64,000 bases of DNA from Closterium sp. Naga37s-1 (GCA_947471745.1 CANJKZ010000262.1:566501-630500); one strand, 5' to 3'; positions 1-10,874 are shown, counted from the first letter of the stretch. Program-made: numbers and translations. Notes: generated from the sequence alone by a model not told the origin.

Positions 1-2343
1 ATTGACGAGGTGACTTTTGAGTCGACTCAGAAGACAGCTGAATGAAGACGCTATTGACGAGGTGACTTTTGAGTCGACTCAGAAGACAGCTGAATGAAGA
101 CGCTATTGACGAGGTGACTTTTGAGTCGACTCAGAAGACAGCTGAATGAAGACGCTATTGACGAGGTGACTTTTGAGTCGACTCAGAAGACAGCTGAATG
201 AAGACGCTATTGACGAGGTGACTTTTGAGTCGACTCAGAAGACAGCTGAATGAAGACGCTATTGACGAGGTGACTTTTGAGTCGACTCAGAAGACAGCTG
301 AATGAAGACGCTATTGACGAGGTGACTTTTGAGTCGACTCAGAAGACAGCTGAATGAAGACGCTATTGACGAGGTGACTTTTGAGTCGACTCAGAAGACA
401 GCTGAATGAAGACGCTATTGACGAGGTGACTTTTGAGTCGACTCAGAAGACAGCTGAATGAAGACGCTATTGACGAGGTGACTTTTGAGTCGACTCAGAA
501 GACAGCTGAATGAAGACGCTATTGACGAGGTGACTTTTGAGTCGACTCAGAAGACAGCTGAATGAAGACGCTATTGACGAGGTGACTTTTGAGTCGACTC
601 AGAAGACAGCTGAATGAAGACGCTATTGACGAGGTGACTTTTGAGTCGACTCAGAAGACAGCTGAATGAAGACGCTATTGACGAGGTGACTTTTGAGTCG
701 ACTCAGAAGACAGCTGAATGAAGACGCTATTGACGAGGTGACTTTTGAGTCGACTCAGAAGACAGCTGAATGAAGACGCTATTGACGAGGTGACTTTTGA
801 GTCGACTCAGAAGACAGCTGAATGAAGACGCTATTGACGAGGTGACTTTTGAGTCGACTCAGAAGACAGCTGAATGAAGACGCTATTGACGAGGTGACTT
901 TTGAGTCGACTCAGAAGACAGCTGAATGAAGACGCTATTGACGAGGTGACTTTTGAGTCGACTCAGAAGACAGCTGAATGAAGACGCTATTGACGAGGTG
1001 ACTTTTGAGTCGACTCAGAAGACAGCTGAATGAAGACGCTATTGACGAGGTGACTTTTGAGTCGACTCAGAAGACAGCTGAATGAAGACGCTATTGACGA
1101 GGTGACTTTTGAGTCGACTCAGAAGACAGCTGAATGAAGACGCTATTGACGAGGTGACTTTTGAGTCGACTCAGAAGACAGCTGAATGAAGACGCTATTG
1201 ACGAGGTGACTTTTGAGTCGACTCAGAAGACAGCTGAATGAAGACGCTATTGACGAGGTGACTTTTGAGTCGACTCAGAAGACAGCTGAATGAAGACGCT
1301 ATTGACGAGGTGACTTTTGAGTCGACTCAGAAGACAGCTGAATGAAGACGCTATTGACGAGGTGACTTTTGAGTCGACTCAGAAGACAGCTGAATGAAGA
1401 CGCTATTGACGAGGTGACTTTTGAGTCGACTCAGAAGACAGCTGAATGAAGACGCTATTGACGAGGTGACTTTTGAGTCGACTCAGAAGACAGCTGAATG
1501 AAGACGCTATTGACGAGGTGACTTTTGAGTCGACTCAGAAGACAGCTGAATGAAGACGCTATTGACGAGGTGACTTTTGAGTCGACTCAGAAGACAGCTG
1601 AATGAAGACGCTATTGACGAGGTGACTTTTGAGTCGACTCAGAAGACAGCTGAATGAAGACGCTATTGACGAGGTGACTTTTGAGTCGACTCAGAAGACA
1701 GCTGAATGAAGACGCTATTGACGAGGTGACTTTTGAGTCGACTCAGAAGACAGCTGAATGAAGACGCTATTGACGAGGTGACTTTTGAGTCGACTCAGAA
1801 GACAGCTGAATGAAGACGCTATTGACGAGGTGACTTTTGAGTCGACTCAGAAGACAGCTGAATGAAGACGCTATTGACGAGGTGACTTTTGAGTCGACTC
1901 AGAAGACAGCTGAATGAAGACGCTATTGACGAGGTGACTTTTGAGTCGACTCAGAAGACAGCTGAATGAAGACGCTATTGACGAGGTGACTTTTGAGTCG
2001 ACTCAGAAGACAGCTGAATGAAGACGCTATTGACGAGGTGACTTTTGAGTCGACTCAGAAGACAGCTGAATGAAGACGCTATTGACGAGGTGACTTTTGA
2101 GTCGACTCAGAAGACAGCTGAATGAAGACGCTATTGACGAGGTGACTTTTGAGTCGACTCAGAAGACAGCTGAATGAAGACGCTATTGACGAGGTGACTT
2201 TTGAGTCGACTCAGAAGACAGCTGAATGAAGACGCTATTGACGAGGTGACTTTTGAGTCGACTCAGAAGACAGCTGAATGAAGACGCTATTGACGAGGTG
2301 ACTTTTGAGTCGACTCAGAAGACAGCTGAATGAAGACGCTATT
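1..2343. repeat. 52-bp satellite array, 45 perfect copies
   Basis: A 52-bp unit is repeated head to tail from the first base of the window. 45 full copies fill 1-2340 and a 3-base stub follows, so the array certainly extends left. Every copy I compared is identical, which points to recent amplification or strong homogenisation. The unit holds a small palindromic core (GAGTCGACTC). It ends 58 bp before the first visible CRIPT exon. It shows no long open frame and no promoter-like sequence. Confidence 0.98.
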
Positions 2344-2400
2344 CTTAGGAACCCTGACATGTCTTGAAGTTTCCTTCCTCCCCATGCTGGCACCCGGCAG

Positions 2401-3275
2401 GTGCGAAGAAGCTGTCAAAGGTGATTGTGCCGGACAAGTGGAAGGAGGGGGCTTCCAACACCACTGAGAGCGGCGGCAGGAAGATCAACGAGAACAAGCT
2501 GCTGTCAAAAAAGAAAAGGTACACACTGCCTCAGATGCTACACAATTGGTCCTTTCCCCTTGTTTTTGTGAAACGCTGTCCCAACTCCTGTACTCCTGCA
2601 CTCCTGCACTCCCAACAACCTTTTCCCCTTCTGCACTCCTGTACCTCCCAACTCCCTCTCTCTCTTTCTTCCCATCATTCCTTTCCCCTTCCAACCATGG
2701 CCTCCCCAAAATGGGTCCCTCGTACGAGCAGGTACACTCCGTACGCGTCATCCGCATCTTTCAAGTGCATTATTTGCAAACAGCAGCTGCACCAGGAGGG
2801 GAAATACTGCCACCTATGCTCATATAAAAAAGGTAAACACGTACACTCCATATGCATCATCAGCATCTCTCAAGGCATCATATGCAAGCAGCAGGTACAC
2901 CAGAGGGCAAATACTGTCATCTATGCTCTTATAAGAAAGGTGAGCATTACTGAGTATGTTTCCTCCAAATAATTTACATTTTTGGATTACTACATCGATA
3001 AAAGAACCAGATCCGTAGAACATTCTATTGACATTTTTGGGCTCCCTTGACTTCCCCTCCCTTACCATGTATATCATGGTGCATGTATCGACAAAAATGT
3101 TCCTTGTACCGATAGCTGTTCAGTATATGCTCCCTGTTTACTTCTCCTGATTTCCTTTTTCCACTCCCCCCCCTCCCCCATCCCACACCCCGTCCATTTC
3201 CCCCGCCCAGGTGTGTGTGCCATGTGCGGCAAGCAGGTGCTTGATACCTCCATGTACAAACAATCGGCTGTTTGA
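2401..3275 (+). CDS. CRIPT: CRIPT (cysteine-rich PDZ-binding protein homologue), 5' incomplete
   Basis: Three exons are supported: 2401-2518, 2732-2832 and 3211-3275, with AG acceptors, GT donors and matching phases. They encode the conserved CRIPT body: a KLSKVIVPDKWKEGA segment, the NTTESGGRKINENK block, then zinc-binding CxxC pairs (CIIC, CHLC, CAMC) and the ending MYKQSAV before TGA. CRIPT proteins are about 100 residues long; only the first few residues (the usual MVCxKC start) are absent. That exon must lie left of the window, or inside or beyond the satellite. CRIPT was named for PDZ binding in animals and has been found in the activated human minor spliceosome; in plants it is presumably a small nuclear or cytosolic zinc protein. 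The satellite sits where intron 1 should be, so the gene may be intact with a huge intron or cut off. Confidence 0.9.
2835..2938 (+). pseudogene. Decayed downstream copy of the middle CRIPT exon
   Basis: About 100 bp closely resemble the exon at 2732-2832 and lie directly after it, inside the next intron. The reading frame is lost, no AG acceptor precedes it, but a donor-like AAG|GTGAGC is kept at its end. The true exon upstream has both splice sites and an open frame, so this copy is probably spliced out. Confidence 0.85.
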
Positions 3276-3559
3276 CCAAACTGCACTACCCGAGTTCTGT
3301 GCTGTCCATCCAGTCATTACACGGTAAAAGCGTACAGTGATATTTCTTTTGCATGTAAAAGGCAATGTACAGGTCCTGATACAGCAGCTTAAAATACAGT
3401 ATCTGTATTTGAGTGTACAGTGGTAGCCATCACACACTCATGATTCATAATGAATAGATTTTCTCAACAAGTCAGGTGTGCACCCCAACCAGGCTGAACC
3501 AGGGACCAACATTAGGTCTGTCTGAGAAGCAGAATAGCACACCTGGGCATGCATGGTGG
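3276..3559. other. Intergenic, no gene seen
   Basis: This is the 3' flank of CRIPT (+) facing the 3' end of the next gene (-). I see no coding signal; the open frames are short and resemble nothing I know. Confidence 0.6.
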
Positions 3560-3700
3560 TGAATGCCTCACGGCCACAGGGCAGTGACAGCGTGGAGAGA
3601 ATCCCTGCCATGGGGATGGCAGCATGGCCAAATCAGAAGGTGTCAATGGCGGCCACTTCCCCTGGCCTTGGGACTTGAACAGGCCGTGGAGGAGAGAAGT
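3560..3700 (-). pseudogene. Fourth, most decayed copy of a terminal exon
   Basis: Weak but clear similarity to the last exon of the plastid membrane protein (frame begins LFKSQGQ), with scrambled frame after that. It is the outermost of a series of copies that get weaker away from the gene. Confidence 0.6.
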
Positions 3701-3737
3701 AGAGTTCAAATCAAAACAACTAGACTTGCATAATGGC

Positions 3738-3880
3738 TCACTCCCACAGTGCAGTGACTGCGAGGAAGAGAACCCCAGCGATACAAAAGCAGAAGGCCAC
3801 TATGGCAGCCACCGCCTGGCCTCGGGACTTGAACACGCCCTTGGAGGAGGAGATCGCGGCTCGCGAACCACCAGGCACGC
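3738..3880 (-). pseudogene. Third copy of the terminal exon
   Basis: Encodes the same final 35 or so residues as the last exon of the gene at 4079-6424 (KGVFKSRGQAVAAIVAFCF, then a hydrophobic segment and TALWE) and keeps a stop codon. It lacks the acceptor and the upstream part of the exon (the ALMLAPLMERG part), so it is unlikely to be used by simple splicing. Confidence 0.8.
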
Positions 3881-3888
3881 TTGAGGCC

Positions 3889-4016
3889 TCATGCCCAGAG
3901 AGCAGTGACAGCAAGGAAGAGAACCCCAGCGAGGCCAAAGCAGAAGGCAACTATGGCGGCTACTTCCTGGCCTCGGGACTTGAACATGCCCTTGGAGGAG
4001 GAGGAGAGTGGAGCTC
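3889..4016 (-). pseudogene. Second copy of the terminal exon
   Basis: Open in frame through KGMFKSRGQEVAAIVAFCF, a hydrophobic stretch, TALWA and TGA. It is the best kept of the downstream copies but again lacks the acceptor-side part of the exon. Confidence 0.85.
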
Positions 4017-4078
4017 GTGAAGTGACAGCGCTGTGACAGCCAGCAATGCACAAGCCATGGTGAATGGCTCACGTCACG

Positions 4079-6424
4079 TCACGCCCAGAGAGCAGTGACT
4101 GCGAGGAAGAGAATCCCAGCTAGACCAAAGCAGAAGGCGACAATGGCCGCGACTGCCTGGCCTCGGGACCTGAACAATCCCTTTGAGGAGGAGAGGATAA
4201 CTATGCCTCTTTCCATTAAAGGCGCTAGCATGAGTGCTCTGCAGGAGGGGGGAGGGAGGGTGAGGGACGGAGTCAGAGGTCTTAGAACGTGACTTCACTT
4301 CAGCATAGACACATTCTCGGAGGAATTAGATCCCGACTTCAAAATAAACACAATTGGGGACGCCTTAACATTTGACCGTGAGCACATCTTCTTTCCCCCA
4401 AGACCTTTCTCTACAATGATTAAGCCAGAAATCCACTCAGCGACTGATGCTTACCCGCCTGCTCGCACGAGCTTGGTGACCTGACTGCCAGCCCACACCA
4501 CAGCAAAGACCTTGAGAAAGCTGTGGAGGGAGAGGGGAGCGGGAAGAGGGAGGAGGGTGGAAGAGGGCGGGCGATTGCGGGTGCTGATGAGATTACAGAA
4601 CCGCGTGAGGGTGAACGATGGCATCTGAAAAACGCCGCTTCTCACGCGCTTCTAATATCAATGGATGCATCAACAACCCGCCTCCTCGTGACACCAAGGC
4701 TTCCCACTAGCCCACTGATTGGCTGGGCGGCAGGGCACTATTGTTGGGGCGCCTCAACAAGAAGCCTAGCGCGAACAAAGCAGTCCCCCAGTATGCGCAG
4801 CTGGTTGAGAGGCAGGGTACTACTCTTGAAACGTATTTTGAGGCGCCTCAAAATGCACCTCAGGCAGGCCACTACTCTTGAAACGCCTCACAAATACGGC
4901 TCTCGCAATTAAGCCGCTTTTCAGCTGATTTTTAGTCGACTTAGATATGGGCGTGGCACAACCGAGACGTTTTTTAGGAGCCTCAAATGCCGATTCCCCC
5001 CGAAAGCAGAGCAGACTGGCTGTAAGAGAACTCACTTCTTTGCTGCTGCTGCAAAGCCCAGACCACGCGGGGATGGGGCCACGTAGAGACTGCACAGAGA
5101 CGCACATGGGCACATACACACAGACGCACATGGGCACATACACAGAGACGCACATGGGCACATACACAGAGACGCACATGGGCACATACACACAGACGCA
5201 CATGGGCACATACACAGAGACGCACATGGGCACATACACACAGACGCACATGGGCACATACACACAGACGCACATGGGCACATACACAGAGACGCACATG
5301 GGCACATACACACAGACGCACATGGGCACATACACACAGACGCATATGGGCAGGAGCAGCCACACATGCACACCCCCCATGTAGAGAGCAGCGGGAGGGA
5401 GCGGGTGGAGGGATAAATGGGGAAGGAGGGGATAAATTGGTTGATTGCCTCTTGTCCAGTGACACGGACGGCAAGTGAGAGGGGTCATACGAGGCTTCCG
5501 TTTGAACTCAAAAGCAGAAAGAGAGAAAGGGTGAGGAGTACTAGGGAGGAGTGAGAGGTGTGTGACACGCAAAAAAGTGCGCAGCAGATTGGCAGAAGAC
5601 GGAAAAGGAAACCGCGCATGAGATGCTAAAAGTTTTACTTACAATACGAAGAGGAAGGCGAAGATGTAGTAGACTGTATTGAAGAGGCCATAAGCAAGGA
5701 CGCCAGCCACACCAAACGACTTCAGCTTTTCCAATACCCTGGGGACCGTTGATTGGTGGCAAGAGAGGAGAAAGCGCAAAATGGACGATCAGGATTGAGG
5801 GTCGCAAGCAAAGCTGTTGCGTTTGGTGACGAGATGACAATAACACGGTTGAGAACAAGACAGCTTAAGATTTTCTCATCTCTCAAGGTTGTGAAGGTTC
5901 CGTGAAGCTTCTCACCAGGCGCGAACTCACTCGGCCGTCTTCGCCTTGTTCCGCTGCAGCATCTCCCCGACCGGTCCTAGAAACGAAGCTTCCGGAGTGC
6001 TTCCAACCGACGGGGAAGACGCTGGATGTGCAGAGACGGCAGAAGCTTGCTTGCTGCTTCCGCTGATGACGTCACTCGTAGCATTGCTACTGCCATTGGT
6101 AGCATCTGTACCACTATAGTCACTAGCACCGTTATCACCGTGATTACTAGCCAGAACGGCAGTTTTTTCACGCGTCATCAAACACTCGCCGGCAGCAGTG
6201 CCGCTGCGGGTCCATCCGCAAGTTCTCGTCAACACGGCTGTTCGTAGCAAACTCTGCGAAGACCTGAACGCCGAGCTCGAACCATGCGACGATTTCGCGA
6301 CTCCAACTAACGGTTTCGCGAGATTTTTGTCGCAGCGAAGCGCAGCCAGTGGTGGCCATGCTCGGCGCGGGATGTGCGCTGCGCATTGTGTCGCTGAAAG
6401 CGACTGCCGCGAAACCGCGTACAT
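4079..6424 (-). CDS. Conserved plastid membrane protein of plants, five exons
   Basis: Exons in order of transcription: 6424-5931, 5738-5643, 5089-5036, 4520-4455 and 4238-4079. All have GT-AG borders and compatible phases, giving 289 residues. The N-terminus (MYAVSRQSLSATQ) is rich in Ser, Arg and Ala like a plastid transit peptide; an in-frame start at 6508 is possible. A Ser/Asn-rich linker follows. The conserved part then reads VLEKLKSFGVAGVLAYGLF with a membrane segment, FLYVAPSPRGLGFAAAAK, FLKVFAVVWAGSQVTKLVRAG and a final hydrophobic segment ending in TALWA. I recognise this order from an uncharacterised family of plant chloroplast membrane proteins but cannot name it. Likely two to three membrane spans in the plastid envelope or thylakoid. 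Exon 3 is only 54 bp and begins 11 bp from a minisatellite in intron 2. Function unknown. Confidence 0.85.
4746..4990. other. Intron 3 with palindromic TTTTGAGGCGCCTCAAAA
   Basis: The intron between exons 3 and 4 of the plastid protein gene holds an 18-bp perfect palindrome at 4836-4853 and several looser GGCGCCTCAA-like relatives nearby. The same 18 bases recur at 24598-24615 in an intron of PPK. Confidence 0.7.
5100..5350. repeat. 24-bp minisatellite, about 10 copies, next to a splice acceptor
   Basis: Units of ACGCACATGGGCACATACAC plus four variable bases (ACAG or AGAG) run across intron 2 of the plastid protein gene and stop about 11 bp before the exon 3 acceptor (read on the minus strand). 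On the minus strand the units carry GTCTCTGTGTATG, close to the true intron end GTCTCTGTGCAG, so the array probably grew out of the intron end. Open frames across it in several frames are repeat artefacts. Confidence 0.95.
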
Positions 6425-6770
6425 GGCGGAAGGACAGTGGTTGAATGGTTGACTCGTTGACTTCTTTACAGAAGATGAGAGGTAGCAGAACCTGAAAGGC
6501 ATTCTCACCGCCGTGAGACACAGAAAGAGACGTGGTCAGTAATATATGTTGACTGGTTTGGGAGCGTGGAAAATACGCGATATGGTCAGTGTAGCTCTAT
6601 CGAGACTGGTTGCATAATTCATTCGCTATATGCCCATGTTTAAGTTCAGCTGTTCGTTTCTTATTGAAATATTTCAGCTAAAGCCAGCCTCAACAATTAC
6701 TACACACATTGAGGCATCTGCTAAAAACAAATGTATTGGTAAATAGCATACCCTAGTAACAAATGTTCCC
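6425..6770. promoter_or_regulatory. Upstream region of the plastid protein gene
   Basis: AT-richer stretch between two minus-strand genes. It must hold the promoter and 5' UTR of the plastid protein gene and the 3' UTR of the TRAF-type gene. No specific motif is claimed. Confidence 0.5.
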
Positions 6771-9317
6771 CTACAGTTTGTTTCTCTTCCGTACACCCAG
6801 TGCCAAAGCCACACCCACCACCACAAACCCTACTGGAACAAGCAGCTGCCAGTACCTTACTATCCCCCCAGACCCCCCACCACCGCCACTAGCACCACCA
6901 CGTGCAGCGCTTCCAGGTAATCTACCAGATAAACCATTAGAAACACTGCAAGGCTCGCGAGAGCTATGAGATGAATGTGCTCTGGTGTTGTCTCTGCTGG
7001 TGCTGGGAGTGGCAGCATGGAGTGATGGTTGCTGCATGATGTGCTGCTGCTGATGTGCTTCCTGCTCCCTCTTCCGCACATATTTGTTGCAGATCTCACA
7101 CTGGTCCGTGCGGCTGCCACACACGTCCTGAGAGGGCGAATGAGGGGAGGGATGAGACGGTGGACGCACATAGCAGCACACACTTGGAGTTAGACACACA
7201 GAAATGGAGCCGTTCGGATTGCTGTAAAATGAACCAGATCCAGGGGCGTCTCTGCTGGCGCTGGGGGTGGCAGCATGGAGCGATGGTTGCTGCAGGTGCT
7301 CCTGCTGATGTGCTTCCTGCTGCCTCTTCTGCGCATACTTGCTGCAGACTTCACGCCAGTCCGTGCGGCTGCCACACACTCCCTGAGGGCGAGTGAGAAG
7401 GGGTATGTGAGGGTGAACATACACGGAGGCAACAGGGAGGTAGCAGAAGGGTGGATATCGAGGATTCTCAAAACACCCTGCCTGCCACACGATGGGGGTT
7501 TACATAAGAGAGAACAAGAGAACATACATGGACACGACAGGGAGGTCGCAAATGGGATCTCTCAGGCGCCTCAATAAAGGCATCGACTCACAGAGTGTGA
7601 CGAAGGATGTAAGTTCTGAGTTGACTCTAAAGACAATCTCCTTACAGCGTGAGAAGCGGCGAATCTTTAACTAGACTCTAAAAACAACCTCCTCCTTACA
7701 GCGTGAGAAGCGGCAAATCTTTAACTAGACTCTAAAAACAATCTCCTCCTTACAGCGTGAGAAGGGGTGAATCTTAAACTAGACTCTAAAAACAATCTCC
7801 TCCTGTGTGAGAGTGGAGGCCCATGGCGGTGACAGGGAGGTCACAGTAGGCGCAGATCATGGAGCGCAGGGGGCACAGGGGGCAGGGGGCAGGCCCGCAA
7901 GAGGCACGCTCTTGGAGTCGACTAAAAAAGAACACGCTTACAGTGTGAGACTGGAGGTCCATGGCGGTGACAGGGAGGTCACAGTAGGCGCAGATCATGG
8001 AGCGCAGGGGGCACGCTGACGCCTCATGCTCTGCCAGGAGCCGCCGCTCCATGGGCTCTCCACACAGCGAGCAGGGCGCCTGAGGGAGGTGAACATGGGG
8101 AAAAAAGGGGGGAGAAAGTAAGAAGGGGCAACGCGTTTCAGGACCCGCAGGTTGCAGCCTCATGCTCTGCCAGGAGCCGCCGCTCCATGGGCTCTCAACA
8201 TAGCGAGCAGGGCACCTGAGGAAGGAGAGGTGATGGGGACGGTGAGAGGAAGGGGGAAGATGGGTCAAGAGAAAGATGGGTGCGTGGCTGCTGCAGTCAC
8301 CGCCATCCCATTGCACCCATCGATTCGAGCCAGGAATGTTGATACTCACAGGAGCGTGCACGGCTGCCACGTGTTGGTCCATGGCGGCAGTGACCACCAT
8401 CTCATCGCACCCGTCACAGCGCACGACAAGTGTCACTACGAACCTGCGCCTGGCTGATTCCCAGCTCTGCACTTACAGGAGCGTGCACAGCTGATATGTG
8501 CTGGTCCATGGCGGCGGCGACCACCATCTCATCGCACCCATCAGCACAAACACAAAGTGCGGGTACTCACTGAGATGTGCAACCAGTAAGGCGTATATGT
8601 ACTCACAGGAGCGTGCACGGCTGCCACGTGTTGGTCCATGGCGGCAGAGGCCACCATCTCATCGCACCCGTCTACTCAAGCACAAAGTGCCGCTACTCAC
8701 TGGAGCGGTGCTGCCAGCACTTACAGGGGCGTGCACGGCTGCAATATGTTGGTCCATGGCGGCAGAGGCCACCATCTCATCACACCCGTCGCAGCGCACT
8801 AGGCGCGTCTCGCAGTGCGCCACGTGCAGCGGTAGGTTGGCGACCGGGATGGGGCGAGCGCTGAGGTGGGGAGAATGGGGAATGGGGAATGAGAAAATGG
8901 GGGAAAGCGGGAAAGGGGGGAAAGAGGGAAAGGGGGGAAAGCGGGGAAGGGGGGAAAGAGGGAAAGGGGGAAAAGCGGGAAAGGGGGAAAAATAAGGGCA
9001 CGTGAGCCTTGCAGTGCGCCGCGTGTCACGGTAGGTTCGCCAAGGGGATGGGGTGAGCGCTGAGGTGCGGAATGGAAGCGACGGGATTGGAAGAGACGGG
9101 ATGGAAGGGTCGGGAATGGGGTTGGCGGCGTGGACGACACAGACCACACGTACGGACGACACGTACGGATGACGCGGATGCGACAGTTATAGAACCTCAT
9201 AGAGCTATACTATACCGTACGAAACGGATGAAAATAAAGAGTGCGTACGACACACCCGAAAGAACGAGGGCCAAGGATTTACCAGTTATCACAAATCTCA
9301 AATTCTGCTGCAGCCAT
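6771..9317 (-). CDS. TRAF-type zinc-finger protein with C-terminal membrane anchor
   Basis: Four exons: 9317-9283, 8860-8725, 8079-7942 and 7127-6771, all GT-AG with consistent phases, giving 221 residues. The start MAAAEFEICDNC opens the first zinc unit, followed by PIPVANLPLHVAHC, RCDGCDEM and DQHIAAVH. Exon 3 gives CSLCGEPMERRLLAEHE and CPLRSMICAYCDLPV. Exon 4 gives CGSRTDQCEICNKYVRKREQ with AHQQQH. This C/H spacing is that of the TRAF-type zinc-finger family related to XAF1/TRAFD1 and found in plants. The C-terminus has a Gly-rich stretch, one hydrophobic span (residues about 195-215) and a basic tail RKRNKL, so a tail-anchored protein is likely. The function in plants is poorly known, possibly stress signalling or ubiquitin-related. 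Each zinc-coding exon has one or more decayed partial copies beside it. Confidence 0.87.
7202..7382 (-). pseudogene. Upstream copy of the TRAF gene terminal exon
   Basis: Preceded by an acceptor (CCCTCAG) and open for about 60 codons. It resembles the real exon 4 (CGSRTDWREVCSKYAQKRQQ and PSLHAATPSASRD), but one zinc-site cysteine is Arg here. The membrane anchor is absent, so it is a partial acceptor-side copy. It might be used as an alternative exon, but the lost Cys argues for decay. Confidence 0.8.
7610..7800. repeat. About three 56-bp repeats carrying an exon-end plus donor relic
   Basis: Tandem units in intron 3 of the TRAF-type gene. On the minus strand each contains TCTCACGCT|GTAAGG, a near copy of the exon 3 end TCTCACACT|GTAAGC. 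The array therefore seems to be built from the exon 3 donor region. Confidence 0.85.
7799..7895 (-). pseudogene. Downstream copy of TRAF exon 3, 3' half
   Basis: Encodes CPLRSMICAYCDLPVTAMG, nearly the same as the 3' half of exon 3 (8079-7942), and lies just beyond it. The donor is not kept. Confidence 0.85.
8150..8215 (-). pseudogene. Upstream copy of TRAF exon 3, 5' half
   Basis: Keeps the acceptor (CCTCAG) and the EPMERRLLAEHEA coding part of exon 3, then diverges. It lies upstream of the real exon and has an internal stop in the matching frame. Confidence 0.85.
8350..8671 (-). pseudogene. Three downstream copies of TRAF exon 2, 3' half
   Basis: Copies at about 8671-8607, 8540-8477 and 8436-8350 each encode GCDEMVxxAAMDQHxxAVHAP as in the real exon 2 (8860-8725). 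Each is followed by a donor (GTGAGT or GTAAGT). All are downstream of the real exon. The frames are well kept, so use as alternative exons cannot be ruled out, but none has the zinc-binding first half. Confidence 0.88.
8878..8998. repeat. Purine-rich GGGAAA-type repeat in TRAF intron 1
   Basis: About 120 bp of GGGAAAG units (pyrimidine-rich on the coding strand) just upstream of exon 2. It may act as the polypyrimidine tract, greatly extended. Confidence 0.85.
9010..9063 (-). pseudogene. Upstream copy of TRAF exon 2, 5' half
   Basis: Keeps the acceptor CCTCAG and the start of exon 2 (PIPLANLP, then AHC) but has lost the frame. It lies upstream of the real exon, on the acceptor side. Confidence 0.85.
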
Positions 9318-9696
9318 GGCTTTGACGGAGAGCCGCAATCAATGTCACGCTGAAATCGTAAGTTGCCGAAACAGTGTCACCGTAATAGCGCGCACCTATT
9401 TTCCCCTTTTGAAAAACGCCGGTCTAAGCTAACCTGCTCGACGGAAAGCGAGGAGGAACCTTCCTATCCGCTACATAGCCGTGCTTCTGTGATGGTATCA
9501 AGCTTTGAGATGTCTCAATGCTTCACGGAAAGACGAAGACATCCGCTATGTAGCCGCCTGCTCAGTAACATAACATGTAACAATGTAGATCCTACAATAT
9601 TGTTTCCCCAACTAACCAATGAGCATGCTTTGAAGCTAAACCTTTCAGCCAGCTATTTTATTCAGGAAATACGTTATTTTGTTCCTCGTAGCTTCC
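9318..9696. other. Intergenic region between two minus-strand genes
   Basis: Holds the 5' flank of the TRAF-type gene and the 3' flank of the PPR gene. No gene or RNA recognised. Confidence 0.55.
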
Positions 9697-10780
9697 TCAT
9701 AGCAGCTCCTTCCTCCAGACTTTTAAAATGTCCCAAGCAGATGGCTCTTCCACCCGATCCCCCTCCCCTCGTTGCCATCCTCCTCCCACCCTCTCTCCCC
9801 TATCCTCAAACGTACCCCCTACAGAGTCACTCAATTCCAGATCATCGTACTCAACCTTCACACCTGCTGCCTCGGCCCGAGCCAGCACCTCCCGAGCCTC
9901 AGCTCTCATCCCCAGCCTGACGGTCCGGTGCAGTAGGCTGGTGTATATGCCGGCATCTGCCACCCACCCTTCCTTCTCCATCCGGTCGACCAATAGCAAT
10001 GCCACTTGAACCTCCTCCCTCTTCCCCCCTATAAGCAGCCCCCTTACAAGGTAGGCAAGCACACCAGGGTCCACTGCAGGGGAGGATGCGGGGTAGGCTT
10101 CAGAGGTAGCAGCAGATGCAGCAGATGCAGCAGATGCAGCAGATGCAGCAGATGCAGCAGATGCAGCAGATGCAGCAGATGCACCACCAGCAGCAGCACC
10201 AGCAGCACCAGGGTCACCAGCACCACCATCAGCGCCAACAGCACCACTTGCAGCACCAGCACCACTTGCTGCAGTGTCTAAGTCTGTTCGCGCATCTGCT
10301 GCCCTCGCTGGCCCTCTCTGAACACTTGCTGTTTCAACACCTGACGACTCAGCACGACCTGACTCAACTCCTGCTGAATAAGCACCTGCCACCGCCCCAG
10401 GTCTGCCTTCCCCACTCACCACCTCCACCTCAACCACCCTCTCCTCCACAACCTTCCCCTCCAAAGCCCTCTCCTCAACCACCCTCTCATCCAAAGTCGT
10501 TCCCTCCAAAGCCCTCTCCTCAACCACCCTCTCATCCAAAGCCGTTCCCTCCAAAGCCCTCCCCCACGCGTCCATTACTCCCACAGCCTCCTCCACCCCT
10601 TCCCCTGTCAGTCCGCCGCCCACCGACGCCACCGCATAACGCCAAGCAAAGCCATCCAGGGGGGCGTGCGACTCTAGCAGCTCCCGCACCCTCAGGAGGA
10701 CAGGGTTCAGCTCGTCACTGCTGCTGTCCTTGCCACTGCTACCGTTGGCTTGGGTGCTGCTGCTGGTGTCTGGAATGCTA

Positions 10781-10874
<94 letters not shown>

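Noticed and set aside
1-2343. CRISPR-like direct repeats
   Set aside because: The 52-bp units are contiguous and identical with no unique spacers, and the genome is eukaryotic.
4947-5572. Long open frames with repeated HMGTYTQT-type or VYVPMCVC-type peptides
   Set aside because: They are readings of the 24-bp minisatellite, open in several frames on both strands, and lie in an intron.
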